NCBI GenBank assembly: GCA_015056795.1
Contig: SVFO01000019.1
Span: 20,341-73,532 of the forward strand
Source of the DNA: Lachnospiraceae bacterium
GTDB lineage: Bacteria; Bacillota; Clostridia; Lachnospirales; Lachnospiraceae
Length of the DNA: 53,192 nucleotides
Direction: 5' to 3'
Shown piece after piece: positions 1-7,651 of the stretch. The stretch's first letter is position 1; the number at the start of each line of letters is the position of its first letter. A program made the position numbers and the translations under genes. The notes below the pieces were generated by a model. The model searched no databases. It saw nothing but the letters and a program-made list of their open reading frames with translations, and was not told the origin of the DNA.

Positions 1-1625
1 TTTTGCTGAGCCACAAGGTATTCCGCGCCATATTTCTTGCGAAGCGCAGGCTTTTCGATCTTGCCCGTGGCATTTCTCGGAACATCAGCAAAGATGATCT
101 TCTTAGGTCTCTTGTAACGAGGAAGGCCCTTGCAATACTCCTCAATCTCCTCCTCCGTACAGGTCATTCCATCCTTGATCTGAATGATCGCGCCCGTAAT
201 CTCGCCCAAGCGCTTGTCAGGAAGACCAATGACTGCCACGTCGCTCACCTTGTCATATGCTGCAAGGAAGTTTTCAATCTGAACGGGATAAATGTTCTCA
301 CCACCGCTGACGATGACGTCCTTCTTTCTGTCTACCAGGAAGATAAAGCCATCCTCGTCCTGCATTGCCATATCGCCAGTAAACAGCCAGCCGTCCTTGA
401 TGGTCTCGGCCGTTGCCTTCGGATCGTTGTAATAGCAGGTCATCACGCCAGGTCCCTTCACGCAAAGCTCACCCACGTCACCCTGCTTTACGGTCTCGCC
501 GTTCTCGTCAACGATCTTGCACTTCCAGCGATAGCCAGGAACGCCGATCGCACCAACCTTGTGAATGTTCTCAATGCCAAGATGTACGCAACCAGGGCCA
601 GTGGACTCGGACAGACCATAGTTTGTATCATACATATGATTCGGGAAATATTCCTTCCAATGCTTAATCAGCGAAGGCGGAACGGGCTGAGCACCGATGT
701 GCATCAATCTCCACTGATCCAGCTGGTAATCAGAAAGCTTTAAGTCGCCGCGATCCAACGCCTCCAAAATATCCTGTGCCCAAGGCACCAACAGCCAAAC
801 AATCGTACAATGCTCCTTAGAAACGGCATCCAAAATGATCTCCGGAGAGGTTCCCTTGAGCAGAACTGCCTTACTGCCCGCGCAAAGGCTACCCATCCAG
901 TGGAACTTCGCACCAGTATGATACAGAGGAGGAATGCACAGGAACACGTCATCTCTGCCAGTCAGATGGTGCTTTTGCTCCATCTGTGCTGCCTGCGTCA
1001 GGCTCTCATGATTATGTAAAATAGCCTTAGGGAAGCCAGTTGTTCCTGAAGAGAAATAAATTGCCGCATCATCCTCTTCCTCCAGACGAACAAGCGGTGC
1101 CTGGCTGGAGCAATCTGCCACGAGCTCGCGATAGCTCTCTGCAAAGGTAGGACAACCATCACCAACATAGATCAGAAGTCTGCCCTTGGAAAGCTTTTCC
1201 TCGATGGACTCGATACGGCCAATAAACTCCGGGCCAAAGAACAGCACGTGAACCTCTGCCAGATCCGCACAATACTGAATCTCATCTGCAGCAAAACGGA
1301 AATTAAAGGGAACGGCAATCGCACCCGTCTTTAAGATTCCAAAATAAATAGGCAACCACTCCAGACAGTTGAACATCAAAATCGCAACGCGGTCTCCCTT
1401 CTGAATGCCACGGGACAACAGCATGTTTGCCACGCGGTTTGCCTTCTCATCGAAAATGCTCCAGGTAATCTCGCGGCGATAAGGCGTTGAACTCGTCGGC
1501 TGTACCAGGTCATACTCCTTCCAAGTTGTCTTTCTCGTGTCTGGCATGCTGGGATTCAACTCCACCAGCGCTACCTCATCTCCATACAACTTATGATTCC
1601 GCTCCAATAAATCTGTTACCGGCAT
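1..1625 (-). CDS. AMP-forming acyl-CoA synthetase, 3' end cut by window
   Basis: This belongs to the ANL superfamily and should activate a carboxylic acid to an acyl-AMP and then an acyl-CoA. Reading the minus strand gives about 541 codons with no stop before the window edge. The AMP-binding core is YFSSGTTGFPK, followed by the YGLSEST region, GWLFTGDMA, the hinge DRKKD and the C-terminal lysine motif NATGKIEK, so the enzyme is nearly complete and only a short tail is missing. The chosen ATG has GGAGG 8 bases upstream; a second ATG 7 bases further up runs into a stop after 13 codons. A sigma-A-like promoter and a palindromic element lie upstream. Family assignment is firm. Substrate (medium or long chain, or aryl acid) cannot be read; the nearby iorAB-paaK operon makes an aryl or branched acid possible, but that is inference. 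Confidence 0.88.
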   Translation of the reverse strand, partial: MPVTDLLERNHKLYGDEVALVELNPSMPDTRKTTWKEYDLVQPTSSTPYRREITWSIFDEKANRVANMLLSRGIQKGDRVAILMFNCLEWLPIYFGILKTGAIAVPFNFRFAADEIQYCADLAEVHVLFFGPEFIGRIESIEEKLSKGRLLIYVGDGCPTFAESYRELVADCSSQAPLVRLEEEDDAAIYFSSGTTGFPKAILHNHESLTQAAQMEQKHHLTGRDDVFLCIPPLYHTGAKFHWMGSLCAGSKAVLLKGTSPEIILDAVSKEHCTIVWLLVPWAQDILEALDRGDLKLSDYQLDQWRLMHIGAQPVPPSLIKHWKEYFPNHMYDTNYGLSESTGPGCVHLGIENIHKVGAIGVPGYRWKCKIVDENGETVKQGDVGELCVKGPGVMTCYYNDPKATAETIKDGWLFTGDMAMQDEDGFIFLVDRKKDVIVSGGENIYPVQIENFLAAYDKVSDVAVIGLPDKRLGEITGAIIQIKDGMTCTEEEIEEYCKGLPRYKRPKKIIFADVPRNATGKIEKPALRKKYGAEYLVAQQ

Positions 1626-1700
1626 CTTTCATTCCTCCATTTTCCATAGCCACCATCACCGAAGGCAATCGATTGACAATGGATTACTCTCATGTTTTTT

Positions 1701-1726
1701 CGCTTTAAACTATGACGCTTTAAAGC
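1701..1726. promoter_or_regulatory. Repeated GCTTTAAA palindrome, candidate operator
   Basis: GCTTTAAA at 1702-1709 recurs inverted as TTTAAAGC at 1719-1726, and the right copy is itself the palindrome GCTTTAAAGC. The pair sits just downstream of the predicted transcription start of the acyl-CoA synthetase gene, where a repressor could block elongation or a leader hairpin could form. No known regulator motif was recognised. Confidence 0.35.
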
Positions 1727-1739
1727 ACCCATACATAAT

Positions 1740-1768
1740 AAACTAACATAATTTTTCTAAATTGTCAA
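1740..1768 (-). promoter_or_regulatory. Promoter of the acyl-CoA synthetase gene
   Basis: On the minus strand a perfect -35 TTGACA (1763-1768) is followed after 17 bases by TAGTTT (1740-1745), preceded by TGT as in an extended -10. It lies between the glmM terminator and the synthetase start, leaving a leader of about 110 bases. Confidence 0.5.
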
Positions 1769-1780
1769 AGTAGATTTACA

Positions 1781-1815
1781 AAAAAGCGCCCCGCAGGATG
1801 CAATCCTGCGGGGCG
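1781..1815 (-). terminator. Intrinsic terminator of the hexosamine operon
   Basis: A perfect 13-bp stem (1787-1799 with 1803-1815) with a 3-base loop is followed on the minus strand by a run of T. It sits 18 bases after the glmM stop codon. Confidence 0.92.
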
Positions 1816-1833
1816 GGAAATTCTCATATACGA

Positions 1834-3180
1834 TTATGCCAAATGTCCTTTGGACTTGATCACCTCGATGACGGAGTCTACGTACTTCTCGCAGATCTCA
1901 TCGCTCTCAGCCTCAACCATGACACGGATTACAGGCTCGGTACCGCTCTCACGAACCAGAATTCTTCCGGTATCGCCAAGCTCGTCAGCAACCTTCTTCA
2001 CTGCTGCCTGTACGTCAGGATCGTTCTGTGCGTCGGGCTTGCTCTTAACGCGAACATTCTTAAGCACCTGAGGATAGAATACCACGGGAGCTGCGAGCTC
2101 ACTCATGGGCTTACCCTTAGCCAGCAATACTTCCATCATCTTCAAAGCCGTTACGATACCGTCACCGGTCGTCTCATACTTCAGGAAGATGGTGTGACCG
2201 CTCTGCTCACCGCCGATACGGTTACCAGTCTGAACCATGTTCTCATATACATACTTGTCACCAACCTTGGTCTTCTCGTACTCGATGCCAACCTTGTCCA
2301 GTGCCTTGTACAGACCAAAGTTACTCATGATCGTGGTAACAACCTTGTTGTTCAGAAGCTTTCCGCGCTCCTTCATGTACAGACCATAGATGTAAAGAAC
2401 ATGGTCACCGGTAACAACGTTACCCTTCTCATCTACAACCAGACATCTGTCTGCGTCGCCGTCGAATGCGAAACCAACATCAAGTCCGTTGTCAACCACG
2501 AACTTCTGCAGATGCTCGATATGAGTGCTTCCGCAGTCGGTGTTGATGTTGTATCCATCGGGATGATCATTCATCACGTAGATCTTAGCGCCAAGTGCTT
2601 CGAATACGCCGCGGGCGATCTGCCATGCTGCGCCGTTTGCAACGTCAAGACCAACCTTAACGTCCTTGAAGCTGTACTTGGACAAGGAAATCAGGAAGCC
2701 AATGTAACGGTTTCTGCCTGCCACGTAGTCAACGGTACGGCCGATCTCGTTACGCTCAGCAACGGGAATCTCGATCTTTCCGTCAATGTAATCCTCAACC
2801 TTCAGAATGGTCTCCTCATCCATCTTCTCGCCATTACCATTCAGCAGCTTAATGCCGTTGTCATAGTAAGGGTTATGGGATGCGGAAATCATGATACCGC
2901 AGTCGAAATCATCAACTCTGGTGATGTATGCTACGGAAGGAGTCGTGGTAACATGCATGATGTAAGCGTCAGCGCCGCTGGCCATCAGACCCGTGCAGAG
3001 TGCATACTCAAACATGTAGCTGGATCTTCTCGTATCCTTACCGATAACGATCTTTGCCTTCTTCCCCTCTCTTGCTCCGTAATACCAGCCGAGGTAACGG
3101 CCAATCTTCACTGCATGTTCAAACGTTAAATCCTTGTTAGCCTCGCCACGGAAGCCATCAGTACCAAAATACTTGCCCAT
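1834..3180 (-). CDS. glmM: Phosphoglucosamine mutase
   Basis: Interconverts glucosamine-6-phosphate and glucosamine-1-phosphate, a cytoplasmic step toward UDP-GlcNAc. The 448-residue length fits the family. Visible motifs in order: N-terminal GTDGFRG, the phosphoserine loop ISASHNP near residue 100, the metal-binding loop DGDADRC near 240, the sugar-binding GEQSGH and the phosphate-binding RESGTEP near the C-terminus. The start ATG has AAGGAG 11 bases upstream. It is the last gene of a three-gene operon, 2 bases after nagB, and is followed by a strong terminator. The leader of this operon carries a glmS-type ribozyme, so expression probably falls when glucosamine-6-phosphate is high. A neighbouring phosphohexomutase specificity is possible from sequence alone, but the operon argues for glmM. 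Confidence 0.9.
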   Translation of the reverse strand: MGKYFGTDGFRGEANKDLTFEHAVKIGRYLGWYYGAREGKKAKIVIGKDTRRSSYMFEYALCTGLMASGADAYIMHVTTTPSVAYITRVDDFDCGIMISASHNPYYDNGIKLLNGNGEKMDEETILKVEDYIDGKIEIPVAERNEIGRTVDYVAGRNRYIGFLISLSKYSFKDVKVGLDVANGAAWQIARGVFEALGAKIYVMNDHPDGYNINTDCGSTHIEHLQKFVVDNGLDVGFAFDGDADRCLVVDEKGNVVTGDHVLYIYGLYMKERGKLLNNKVVTTIMSNFGLYKALDKVGIEYEKTKVGDKYVYENMVQTGNRIGGEQSGHTIFLKYETTGDGIVTALKMMEVLLAKGKPMSELAAPVVFYPQVLKNVRVKSKPDAQNDPDVQAAVKKVADELGDTGRILVRESGTEPVIRVMVEAESDEICEKYVDSVIEVIKSKGHLA

Positions 3181-3182
3181 TC

Positions 3183-3974
3183 TTACAGTCTCTCCTTTCT
3201 CTCAATATCCAGGAAATACTTGTAAGTGTCAACGGTAAGCTCGCCGCAGGCAGCCTCATCAACTGCAAGAATTGCAGCATTGTGCATCTGCAGTGCGGAG
3301 CAGGTCCACTTCTGGGAAACGCCGCCTTCAACGGTTGCAGCAAGGGCTCTTGCCTTGTTGTGACCATTGATCAGGATCAGAACCTCCTTGGAATCGGTAA
3401 CGGTGCCAACGCCAACGGACAAAGCCTTTGCAGGAACCTTCTCGGGATCATTTCCGAAGAAACGGCTGTTCACGATTCTGGTATCGGTGGTCAGGTCTCT
3501 CACGCCAGTGCGGGAAGCCAGGGAAGTATAAGGCTCGTTGAATGCAATGTGACCATCAACGCCAATGCCGCCCATGAACAGGTCAATTCCGCCGTAGGAT
3601 GCGATCTTCTCCTCGTATCTAGCGCATTCGCCCTCGGGATCATCCGTCATACCGTTTAAGATATTGATGTTCTCAGGCTTCATGTCTACCAGATGATTGA
3701 AGAAATTGTCATGCATGAAGTACCAGTAGCTCTGGTCATGCTCGTGAGGAAGGCCTAAATACTCGTCCATGTTAAAGGTTACTACGTTTGCGAAGGAAAC
3801 CTCGCCAGCCTTGTTCATTCTTGCCAGCTCCTTGTAAACACCGATGGGTGAGGAACCGGTAGGAAGACCCAAAACAAAAGGACGAGCCTCCTTGTGCGCA
3901 TTGATCTTGCCAGCAATGTAATTTGCCGCCCACTTACACATCTTCTCGTAATTATCCTGAATAACTACTCTCAT
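3183..3974 (-). CDS. nagB: Glucosamine-6-phosphate deaminase
   Basis: Converts glucosamine-6-phosphate to fructose-6-phosphate and ammonia in the cytoplasm, the catabolic exit from amino sugars. The 263 residues match the family. Visible family signatures are [13 protein letters not shown] near residue 35, the active-site region NMDEYLGL near 68-75, [14 protein letters not shown] near 136-149, and [17 protein letters not shown]. It sits between a UDP-GlcNAc-type acetyltransferase homologue and glmM, 2 bases before the latter, in one operon downstream of a glmS-type ribozyme. Grouping a catabolic deaminase with an anabolic mutase under one glucosamine-6-phosphate-responsive leader is unusual. 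Confidence 0.94.
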   Translation of the reverse strand: MRVVIQDNYEKMCKWAANYIAGKINAHKEARPFVLGLPTGSSPIGVYKELARMNKAGEVSFANVVTFNMDEYLGLPHEHDQSYWYFMHDNFFNHLVDMKPENINILNGMTDDPEGECARYEEKIASYGGIDLFMGGIGVDGHIAFNEPYTSLASRTGVRDLTTDTRIVNSRFFGNDPEKVPAKALSVGVGTVTDSKEVLILINGHNKARALAATVEGGVSQKWTCSALQMHNAAILAVDEAACGELTVDTYKYFLDIERKERL

Positions 3975-4051
3975 ATTCTATTTTCTCCCTAATCAACATT
4001 CTATATTCAATTTTTCAACATACGCTCCGATGGCTTTGAACGCCTGTCGGA

Positions 4052-4708
4052 TTAGTTCTTCTCGACGATCTCACCGCTGTTCTTGTAAATGCTGTTAGCG
4101 GGTACAACGCCTCTCACGCAGGAGGTGGGATATACGTTGCTGTTTCTGCCGATCACGGTACCAGGGTTGCAAACTGCATTACAGCCAACCTCTACGTGAT
4201 CACCAAGCATGGCGCCGAATTTTTTCATGCCAGTCTCCATCTTTTCCGTACCATTGTGTACGACAACCAGCTGCTTGTCGCTCTTTACGTTGGAGGTGAT
4301 GGAACCTGCGCCCATATGGCTGTAATAACCAAGGATACTGTCGCCAACATAGTTATAATGAGGCGTCTGTACATGGTCAAAAAGAATCACGTTCTTTAAC
4401 TCAACAGAATTACCAACCACACAGTTAGCGCCAACCAGAGCTGATCCTCTGATGAATGCGCCATGTCTTACTTCCGTCTCAGGTCCAATGATGCAGGGTG
4501 CCCCAAGATATGCGGAAGGGAAAACCGTTGCGGTCTTGTGTACCCAAACATGCTCGGATACCTCTTCATAATCCTCACCCAGCGTGGGGCCAAGTGCAAG
4601 GATCATGTCCTTAATTCCCTTCAAAGCCTCCCAAGGATAGGTAAACTGAGAAAGATAGTCCTTTGCCAGCGTATGATCCAGGTCATACAAATCACTAATC
4701 GTATACAT
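4052..4708 (-). CDS. Left-handed beta-helix acetyltransferase, GlmU C-domain-like
   Basis: A 218-residue protein of hexapeptide repeats, for example VFPSAYLGAPCIIG, HGAFIRGSALVG and VGCNAVCNPGTVIG. It resembles the C-terminal acetyltransferase half of GlmU, which acetylates glucosamine-1-phosphate, but it lacks the N-terminal pyrophosphorylase Rossmann domain. The N-terminal 50 residues (MYTISDLYDLDHTLAKDY) are helical and unlike GlmU. The start has AAGGAG 6 bases upstream. It is the first gene of the operon with nagB and glmM and directly follows a glmS-type ribozyme in the leader, which supports a role in UDP-GlcNAc supply. Catalysis of acetyl transfer or nucleotidyl transfer is not demonstrable from the sequence; a sensor or scaffold role remains open. 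Confidence 0.78.
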   Translation of the reverse strand: MYTISDLYDLDHTLAKDYLSQFTYPWEALKGIKDMILALGPTLGEDYEEVSEHVWVHKTATVFPSAYLGAPCIIGPETEVRHGAFIRGSALVGANCVVGNSVELKNVILFDHVQTPHYNYVGDSILGYYSHMGAGSITSNVKSDKQLVVVHNGTEKMETGMKKFGAMLGDHVEVGCNAVCNPGTVIGRNSNVYPTSCVRGVVPANSIYKNSGEIVEKN

Positions 4709-4759
4709 AAAATCTCCTTACCCTTATGTCTCGTGTTTCCACGATATTCTTATTTTGGC

Positions 4760-4890
4760 GCTCGAAGAACCTCTGTTACAGTTTTTATTCTGCTTTTTTC
4801 TTTCTTCGTGACGACTCGCCAAGGCCGTGACAGCATCCGCCGAGTCTTTCGATTACTGCCATCCTCGTCAACCCTTAAGGTCCAGGCGCT
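4760..4890 (-). ncRNA. glmS-type self-cleaving ribozyme in the operon leader
   Basis: Read on the minus strand the leader contains the hallmark elements of the glmS ribozyme in the right order: AGCGCC at the cleavage site (4890-4885), a short P1 loop, GGTTGACGAGGATGGCAG, ATCGAAAGA, then CTCGGCGGATGCTGTC. The helix that in known ribozymes pairs GGGG with CCUCC is here GGCAG with CTGTC, a compensated change. A distal 7-bp helix (4802-4808 with 4763-4769) fits the optional P3/P4 extension; the 3' boundary is approximate. The known ribozyme binds glucosamine-6-phosphate, cleaves before G1 and triggers decay of the downstream mRNA. Here the downstream genes are a GlmU-like protein, nagB and glmM, not glmS. 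Confidence 0.88.
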
Positions 4891-4926
4891 AATGATCCCT
4901 TTTCCCTCCCTCCGGAAGGGATCATT
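4891..4926 (-). repeat. 11-bp hairpin abutting the ribozyme cleavage site
   Basis: AATGATCCCTT (4891-4901) pairs perfectly with AAGGGATCATT (4916-4926) around a 14-base loop. On the minus strand the stem ends one base before the AGCGCC of the glmS ribozyme, within the 5' fragment that would be released by cleavage. There is no T run on the minus strand, so it is not an ordinary terminator for this operon. Confidence 0.7.
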
Positions 4927-4975
4927 TTATTCTTGGATTGTCATATGTCGCTGTTAACGACATTTCCAAATCACC

Positions 4976-5004
4976 ATTCTATTAAAAAACCATGGAAAAG
5001 TCAA
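4976..5004 (-). promoter_or_regulatory. Promoter of the hexosamine operon
   Basis: Minus-strand -35 TTGACT (4999-5004), a 17-base spacer and -10 TAGAAT (4976-4981) match a vegetative promoter well. Transcription would start near 4969, giving a leader of about 260 bases that contains the hairpin and the glmS-type ribozyme before the first start codon at 4708. Confidence 0.7.
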
Positions 5005-5035
5005 GGAAGTATCCTTTCTCCCAGGTTTTCTAGCA

Positions 5036-5482
5036 TTATAAATGCTGTTTCAGGCGCGCAGGCACTCCCTCCAGCTGGAGATTGCGGTTTCCCGTAAAAT
5101 AATAACGAGAACCATTGTGGTCAATGCGGCCAGAATGCCAAGATTCAATGTTAGACATATTCTTACCGTCATTATAGAGAAGCTCAACGCTGCGTCCGCA
5201 GGTCAGCTCTTCATTCTCCAGCCAATAACGACCATTCGCGCCAAGGCGCAGTCTCCCCTCCAGCACTACCTGCGCATTCAGACGCTTCACCTGATAATAG
5301 GCCTCTTCCAGCTCATGACAGAAGCGCTCCAACTGCTCCTGTACGTACAAGGTCTCAGAAGTGGGAACGAGATCAGGAACATAAACCTGCTCTTGATCCA
5401 AATACTTCGTCACCTGGAAGAAATCCTCAATCTGCTCCTGCAAATACCCAACTGACTGTAACCACTGCTCATATTTCAGCAT
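5036..5482 (-). CDS. DUF5348-like hypothetical protein
   Basis: A soluble 148-residue protein. The N-terminal half (about 1-75) is helical and rich in Glu/Gln, likely a coiled coil. The C-terminal half (about 76-148) matches the DUF5348 pattern as I remember it: GRLRLGANGRYWLENEELTCG, a short strand pair with WHSGRIDHNGSRYYFTG, and the closing LEGVPARLK. The function of DUF5348 is unknown; such domains are common in Clostridia and their mobile elements. The start has GGGGGT about 6 bases upstream. It stands alone between the hexosamine promoter and the paaK terminator and has no membrane segment or signal peptide. Confidence 0.68.
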   Translation of the reverse strand: MLKYEQWLQSVGYLQEQIEDFFQVTKYLDQEQVYVPDLVPTSETLYVQEQLERFCHELEEAYYQVKRLNAQVVLEGRLRLGANGRYWLENEELTCGRSVELLYNDGKNMSNIESWHSGRIDHNGSRYYFTGNRNLQLEGVPARLKQHL

Positions 5483-5612
5483 GTCTTTACCCCCTTATGT
5501 AACCCTAATCCTACCAACCCTTCTCGCTCGAGCACGGGACATTACCCCATGCTTGCTTTACTATTCTAACACATTTGTTACAATTTGAATAGAAAAACTT
5601 TGCCAGATACAA

Positions 5613-5652
5613 CAAAAAAACGTGCCAAGGCTGATGCCCCGACACGTTTTTA
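5613..5652 (-). terminator. Intrinsic terminator of the ior-paaK operon
   Basis: ACGTG (5620-5624) pairs with CACGT (5643-5647) around an inner GGC/GCC stem, followed on the minus strand by seven T. It lies about 40 bases after the paaK stop. Confidence 0.75.
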
Positions 5653-5690
5653 ACATTTCTTTTTTGAATGTCCCTAATTCGCCTACAAAA

Positions 5691-6995
5691 TTAGCGATAC
5701 AGATCTCTCTTATCAACGACTCTCTTTGCCTTGCCTTCACTTCTCGGAATGGTCATGGGCTCTACCACCTTAACCTGAACGAGAATGCCCAGCATGGACT
5801 TCAGACCAGCAACGATCTTCTTCTCACGCTCAGCAACGGTCTTCGTGGTATCTGCAACCATCTCAGGGGTAAGCTCTACCTGAACCTCAATGGTATCGTT
5901 ATTACCAATACGGTCAACAACGATCTGATAGTTTGCCTGATAGCCCTGATTCAGCAGAACTGCCTCAATCTGGGAAGGCCATACGTTAACGCCCTTGACA
6001 ACCATCATGTCATCGCTTCTGCCCATCGGCTTGTGCATACGGATATGAGTTCTTCCGCAGGAGCACTTCTCACGGGTCAGATAGCAAAGGTCTCTCGTGC
6101 GATAACGAAGCAGCGGGAACGCCTTCTTCGTGATACAGGTGAATACCAGTTCACCAACCTCGCCCTCAGGAAGTACTTCACCAGTCTCAGGATTGATGAT
6201 CTCAGGAATGAAGTGATCCTCCTGAACGTGCATGCCCTTCTGCTCTTCACATTCGAAGGATACGCCAGGACCAGAGATCTCGGTCAAGCCATAGATGTCA
6301 TATGCCTTAATGCCAAGAGTCTCCTCAATGTTATGACGCATCTCCTCGGTCCAAGGCTCTGCGCCGAAGATACCAGCCTTTAACTTAATCTTATCCTTTA
6401 AGCCTCTTGCTACGATGCTCTCGCCAAGGTTTGCTGCGTAGGAAGGCGTACAGCAAAGGATCGTGGAACCCAGATCCTGCATGAACTGGAGCTGTCTCTC
6501 CGTGTTACCAGAGGACATCGGAAGGGTAAGACATCCCACCTTATGGGAGCCACCGTTTAATCCAGGGCCACCCGTAAACAGGCCGTAGCCATAGCAAACA
6601 TGTACGACGTCTTCCCTCGTTCCGCCTGCTGCCATAATGGCTCTTGCACAGCACTCCTCCCAAACGTCAAGGTCTGCCTGGGTATAGAATGCAACAACGC
6701 GGCGTCCAGTCGTTCCGCTCGTGGACTGAATACGTACGCACTCGGAAAGTGGCACGCCAAGGAGTCCGTAAGGATACTGATCACGCAGATCATCCTTGTT
6801 GATAAAGGGGAGCTTATGCAGATCCTCTATGCCGTGGATGTCCCAAGGCTTTACGCCTGCTTCGTCCATCTTGTCATGGTAAAACTTTACGTGATCATAC
6901 ACGTACTTTACCTGTTCCACTAGTCTCTCGCTCTGAAGCAGCTTCAATTGCTCCACGGGCATGGTCTCGATTTCGGGCTGAAAATAATTTCCCAT
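5691..6995 (-). CDS. paaK: Phenylacetate-CoA ligase family
   Basis: Activates phenylacetate or a related arylacetate with ATP and CoA; in anaerobes carrying indolepyruvate oxidoreductase it can run toward ATP formation from arylacetyl-CoA. Motifs: P-loop STSGTTGRRVV near residue 95, YGYGLF, the adenine loop IYGLTEISGPG, the hinge FPLLRYRTRDL, and the C-terminal domain with RSDDMMVVKGVNVWPSQIE. The start chosen (MGNYFQPEIETMP) has AGGAG 9 bases upstream; an upstream in-frame ATG would add 14 unlikely residues. At 434 residues it is family-typical. It is the last gene of iorA-iorB-paaK and is followed by a terminator, which points to amino-acid fermentation rather than aerobic phenylacetate breakdown. 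Confidence 0.9.
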   Translation of the reverse strand: MGNYFQPEIETMPVEQLKLLQSERLVEQVKYVYDHVKFYHDKMDEAGVKPWDIHGIEDLHKLPFINKDDLRDQYPYGLLGVPLSECVRIQSTSGTTGRRVVAFYTQADLDVWEECCARAIMAAGGTREDVVHVCYGYGLFTGGPGLNGGSHKVGCLTLPMSSGNTERQLQFMQDLGSTILCCTPSYAANLGESIVARGLKDKIKLKAGIFGAEPWTEEMRHNIEETLGIKAYDIYGLTEISGPGVSFECEEQKGMHVQEDHFIPEIINPETGEVLPEGEVGELVFTCITKKAFPLLRYRTRDLCYLTREKCSCGRTHIRMHKPMGRSDDMMVVKGVNVWPSQIEAVLLNQGYQANYQIVVDRIGNNDTIEVQVELTPEMVADTTKTVAEREKKIVAGLKSMLGILVQVKVVEPMTIPRSEGKAKRVVDKRDLYR

Positions 6996-7067
6996 TGGTT
7001 TGTTCTCCTTTTTGTCTGTGCCGCACTTTCTTCTCACGGCAGTTTACTTGTTGCGCTTTATCTTTGC

Positions 7068-7637
7068 TTAGCCTCTGCCAAGTAAAAATGCCTTTTGATT
7101 CAGTTCGAGGAACTTCGCGGGAACGCATTCCTCAATGGCCTTCTGCCACTTCTCCACGGGGATCTCGTCGAAATATCTGGACAATCTTCCCATCAACACG
7201 ATATTTACGGCTTTAGCGGAGCCTGCCTGCTCTGCGAGGGAAAGACAATCCATGGCATCCACCTTCGCGCCTGCGGCTTCCATCTTTGCCACTAGATCAG
7301 CGGGATACTGCGTTGCACCTGTGATGACGGGCATGGGATCGATCTCCTGCGTGTTGACCACAATGCGTCCGTCCGCCTTTAAATACTCCAAATATCTTGC
7401 TGCCTCCAGCTTTTCGAAGGATACGATAAAGTCAGCCTGTCCCTTGTCAATGATGGGGGAATACACCTTGTCACCAAAGCGTACGTAGGTTACCACGCTG
7501 CCGCCTCTCTGGCTCATGCCGTGTACCTCAGAAACCTTTACGTCATAGCCCTCCGTCAATAATAAATGTCCCAATAATTTGCTGGCAAGAAGGGATCCCT
7601 GTCCGCCAACGCCCACGATCATAATATTCTTTGTCAT
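7068..7637 (-). CDS. iorB: Indolepyruvate:ferredoxin oxidoreductase, beta subunit
   Basis: The gamma-type domain of the 2-oxoacid:ferredoxin oxidoreductase family, 189 residues. It begins with the nucleotide-type fold GVGGQGSLLASKLLG and the conserved VSEVHGMSQRGGSV, both diagnostic of IorB. With IorA it decarboxylates aryl-pyruvates (indolepyruvate, phenylpyruvate, p-hydroxyphenylpyruvate) to the aryl-acetyl-CoA, reducing ferredoxin. It lies 14 bases after iorA and 72 bases before paaK. Confidence 0.93.
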   Translation of the reverse strand: MTKNIMIVGVGGQGSLLASKLLGHLLLTEGYDVKVSEVHGMSQRGGSVVTYVRFGDKVYSPIIDKGQADFIVSFEKLEAARYLEYLKADGRIVVNTQEIDPMPVITGATQYPADLVAKMEAAGAKVDAMDCLSLAEQAGSAKAVNIVLMGRLSRYFDEIPVEKWQKAIEECVPAKFLELNQKAFLLGRG

Positions 7638-7651
7638 TTGGCTCTCCCTCC

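Noticed and set aside
1798..3129. 443-codon plus-strand open frame opposite glmM
   Set aside because: It lies entirely antisense to a gene with all glmM motifs, has no ribosome site or family signature, and is a by-product of that gene's codon use.
4891..4926. Hairpin as a simple terminator
   Set aside because: The T-rich side is on the plus strand where no gene ends, and on the minus strand it sits inside the leader ahead of the ribozyme.
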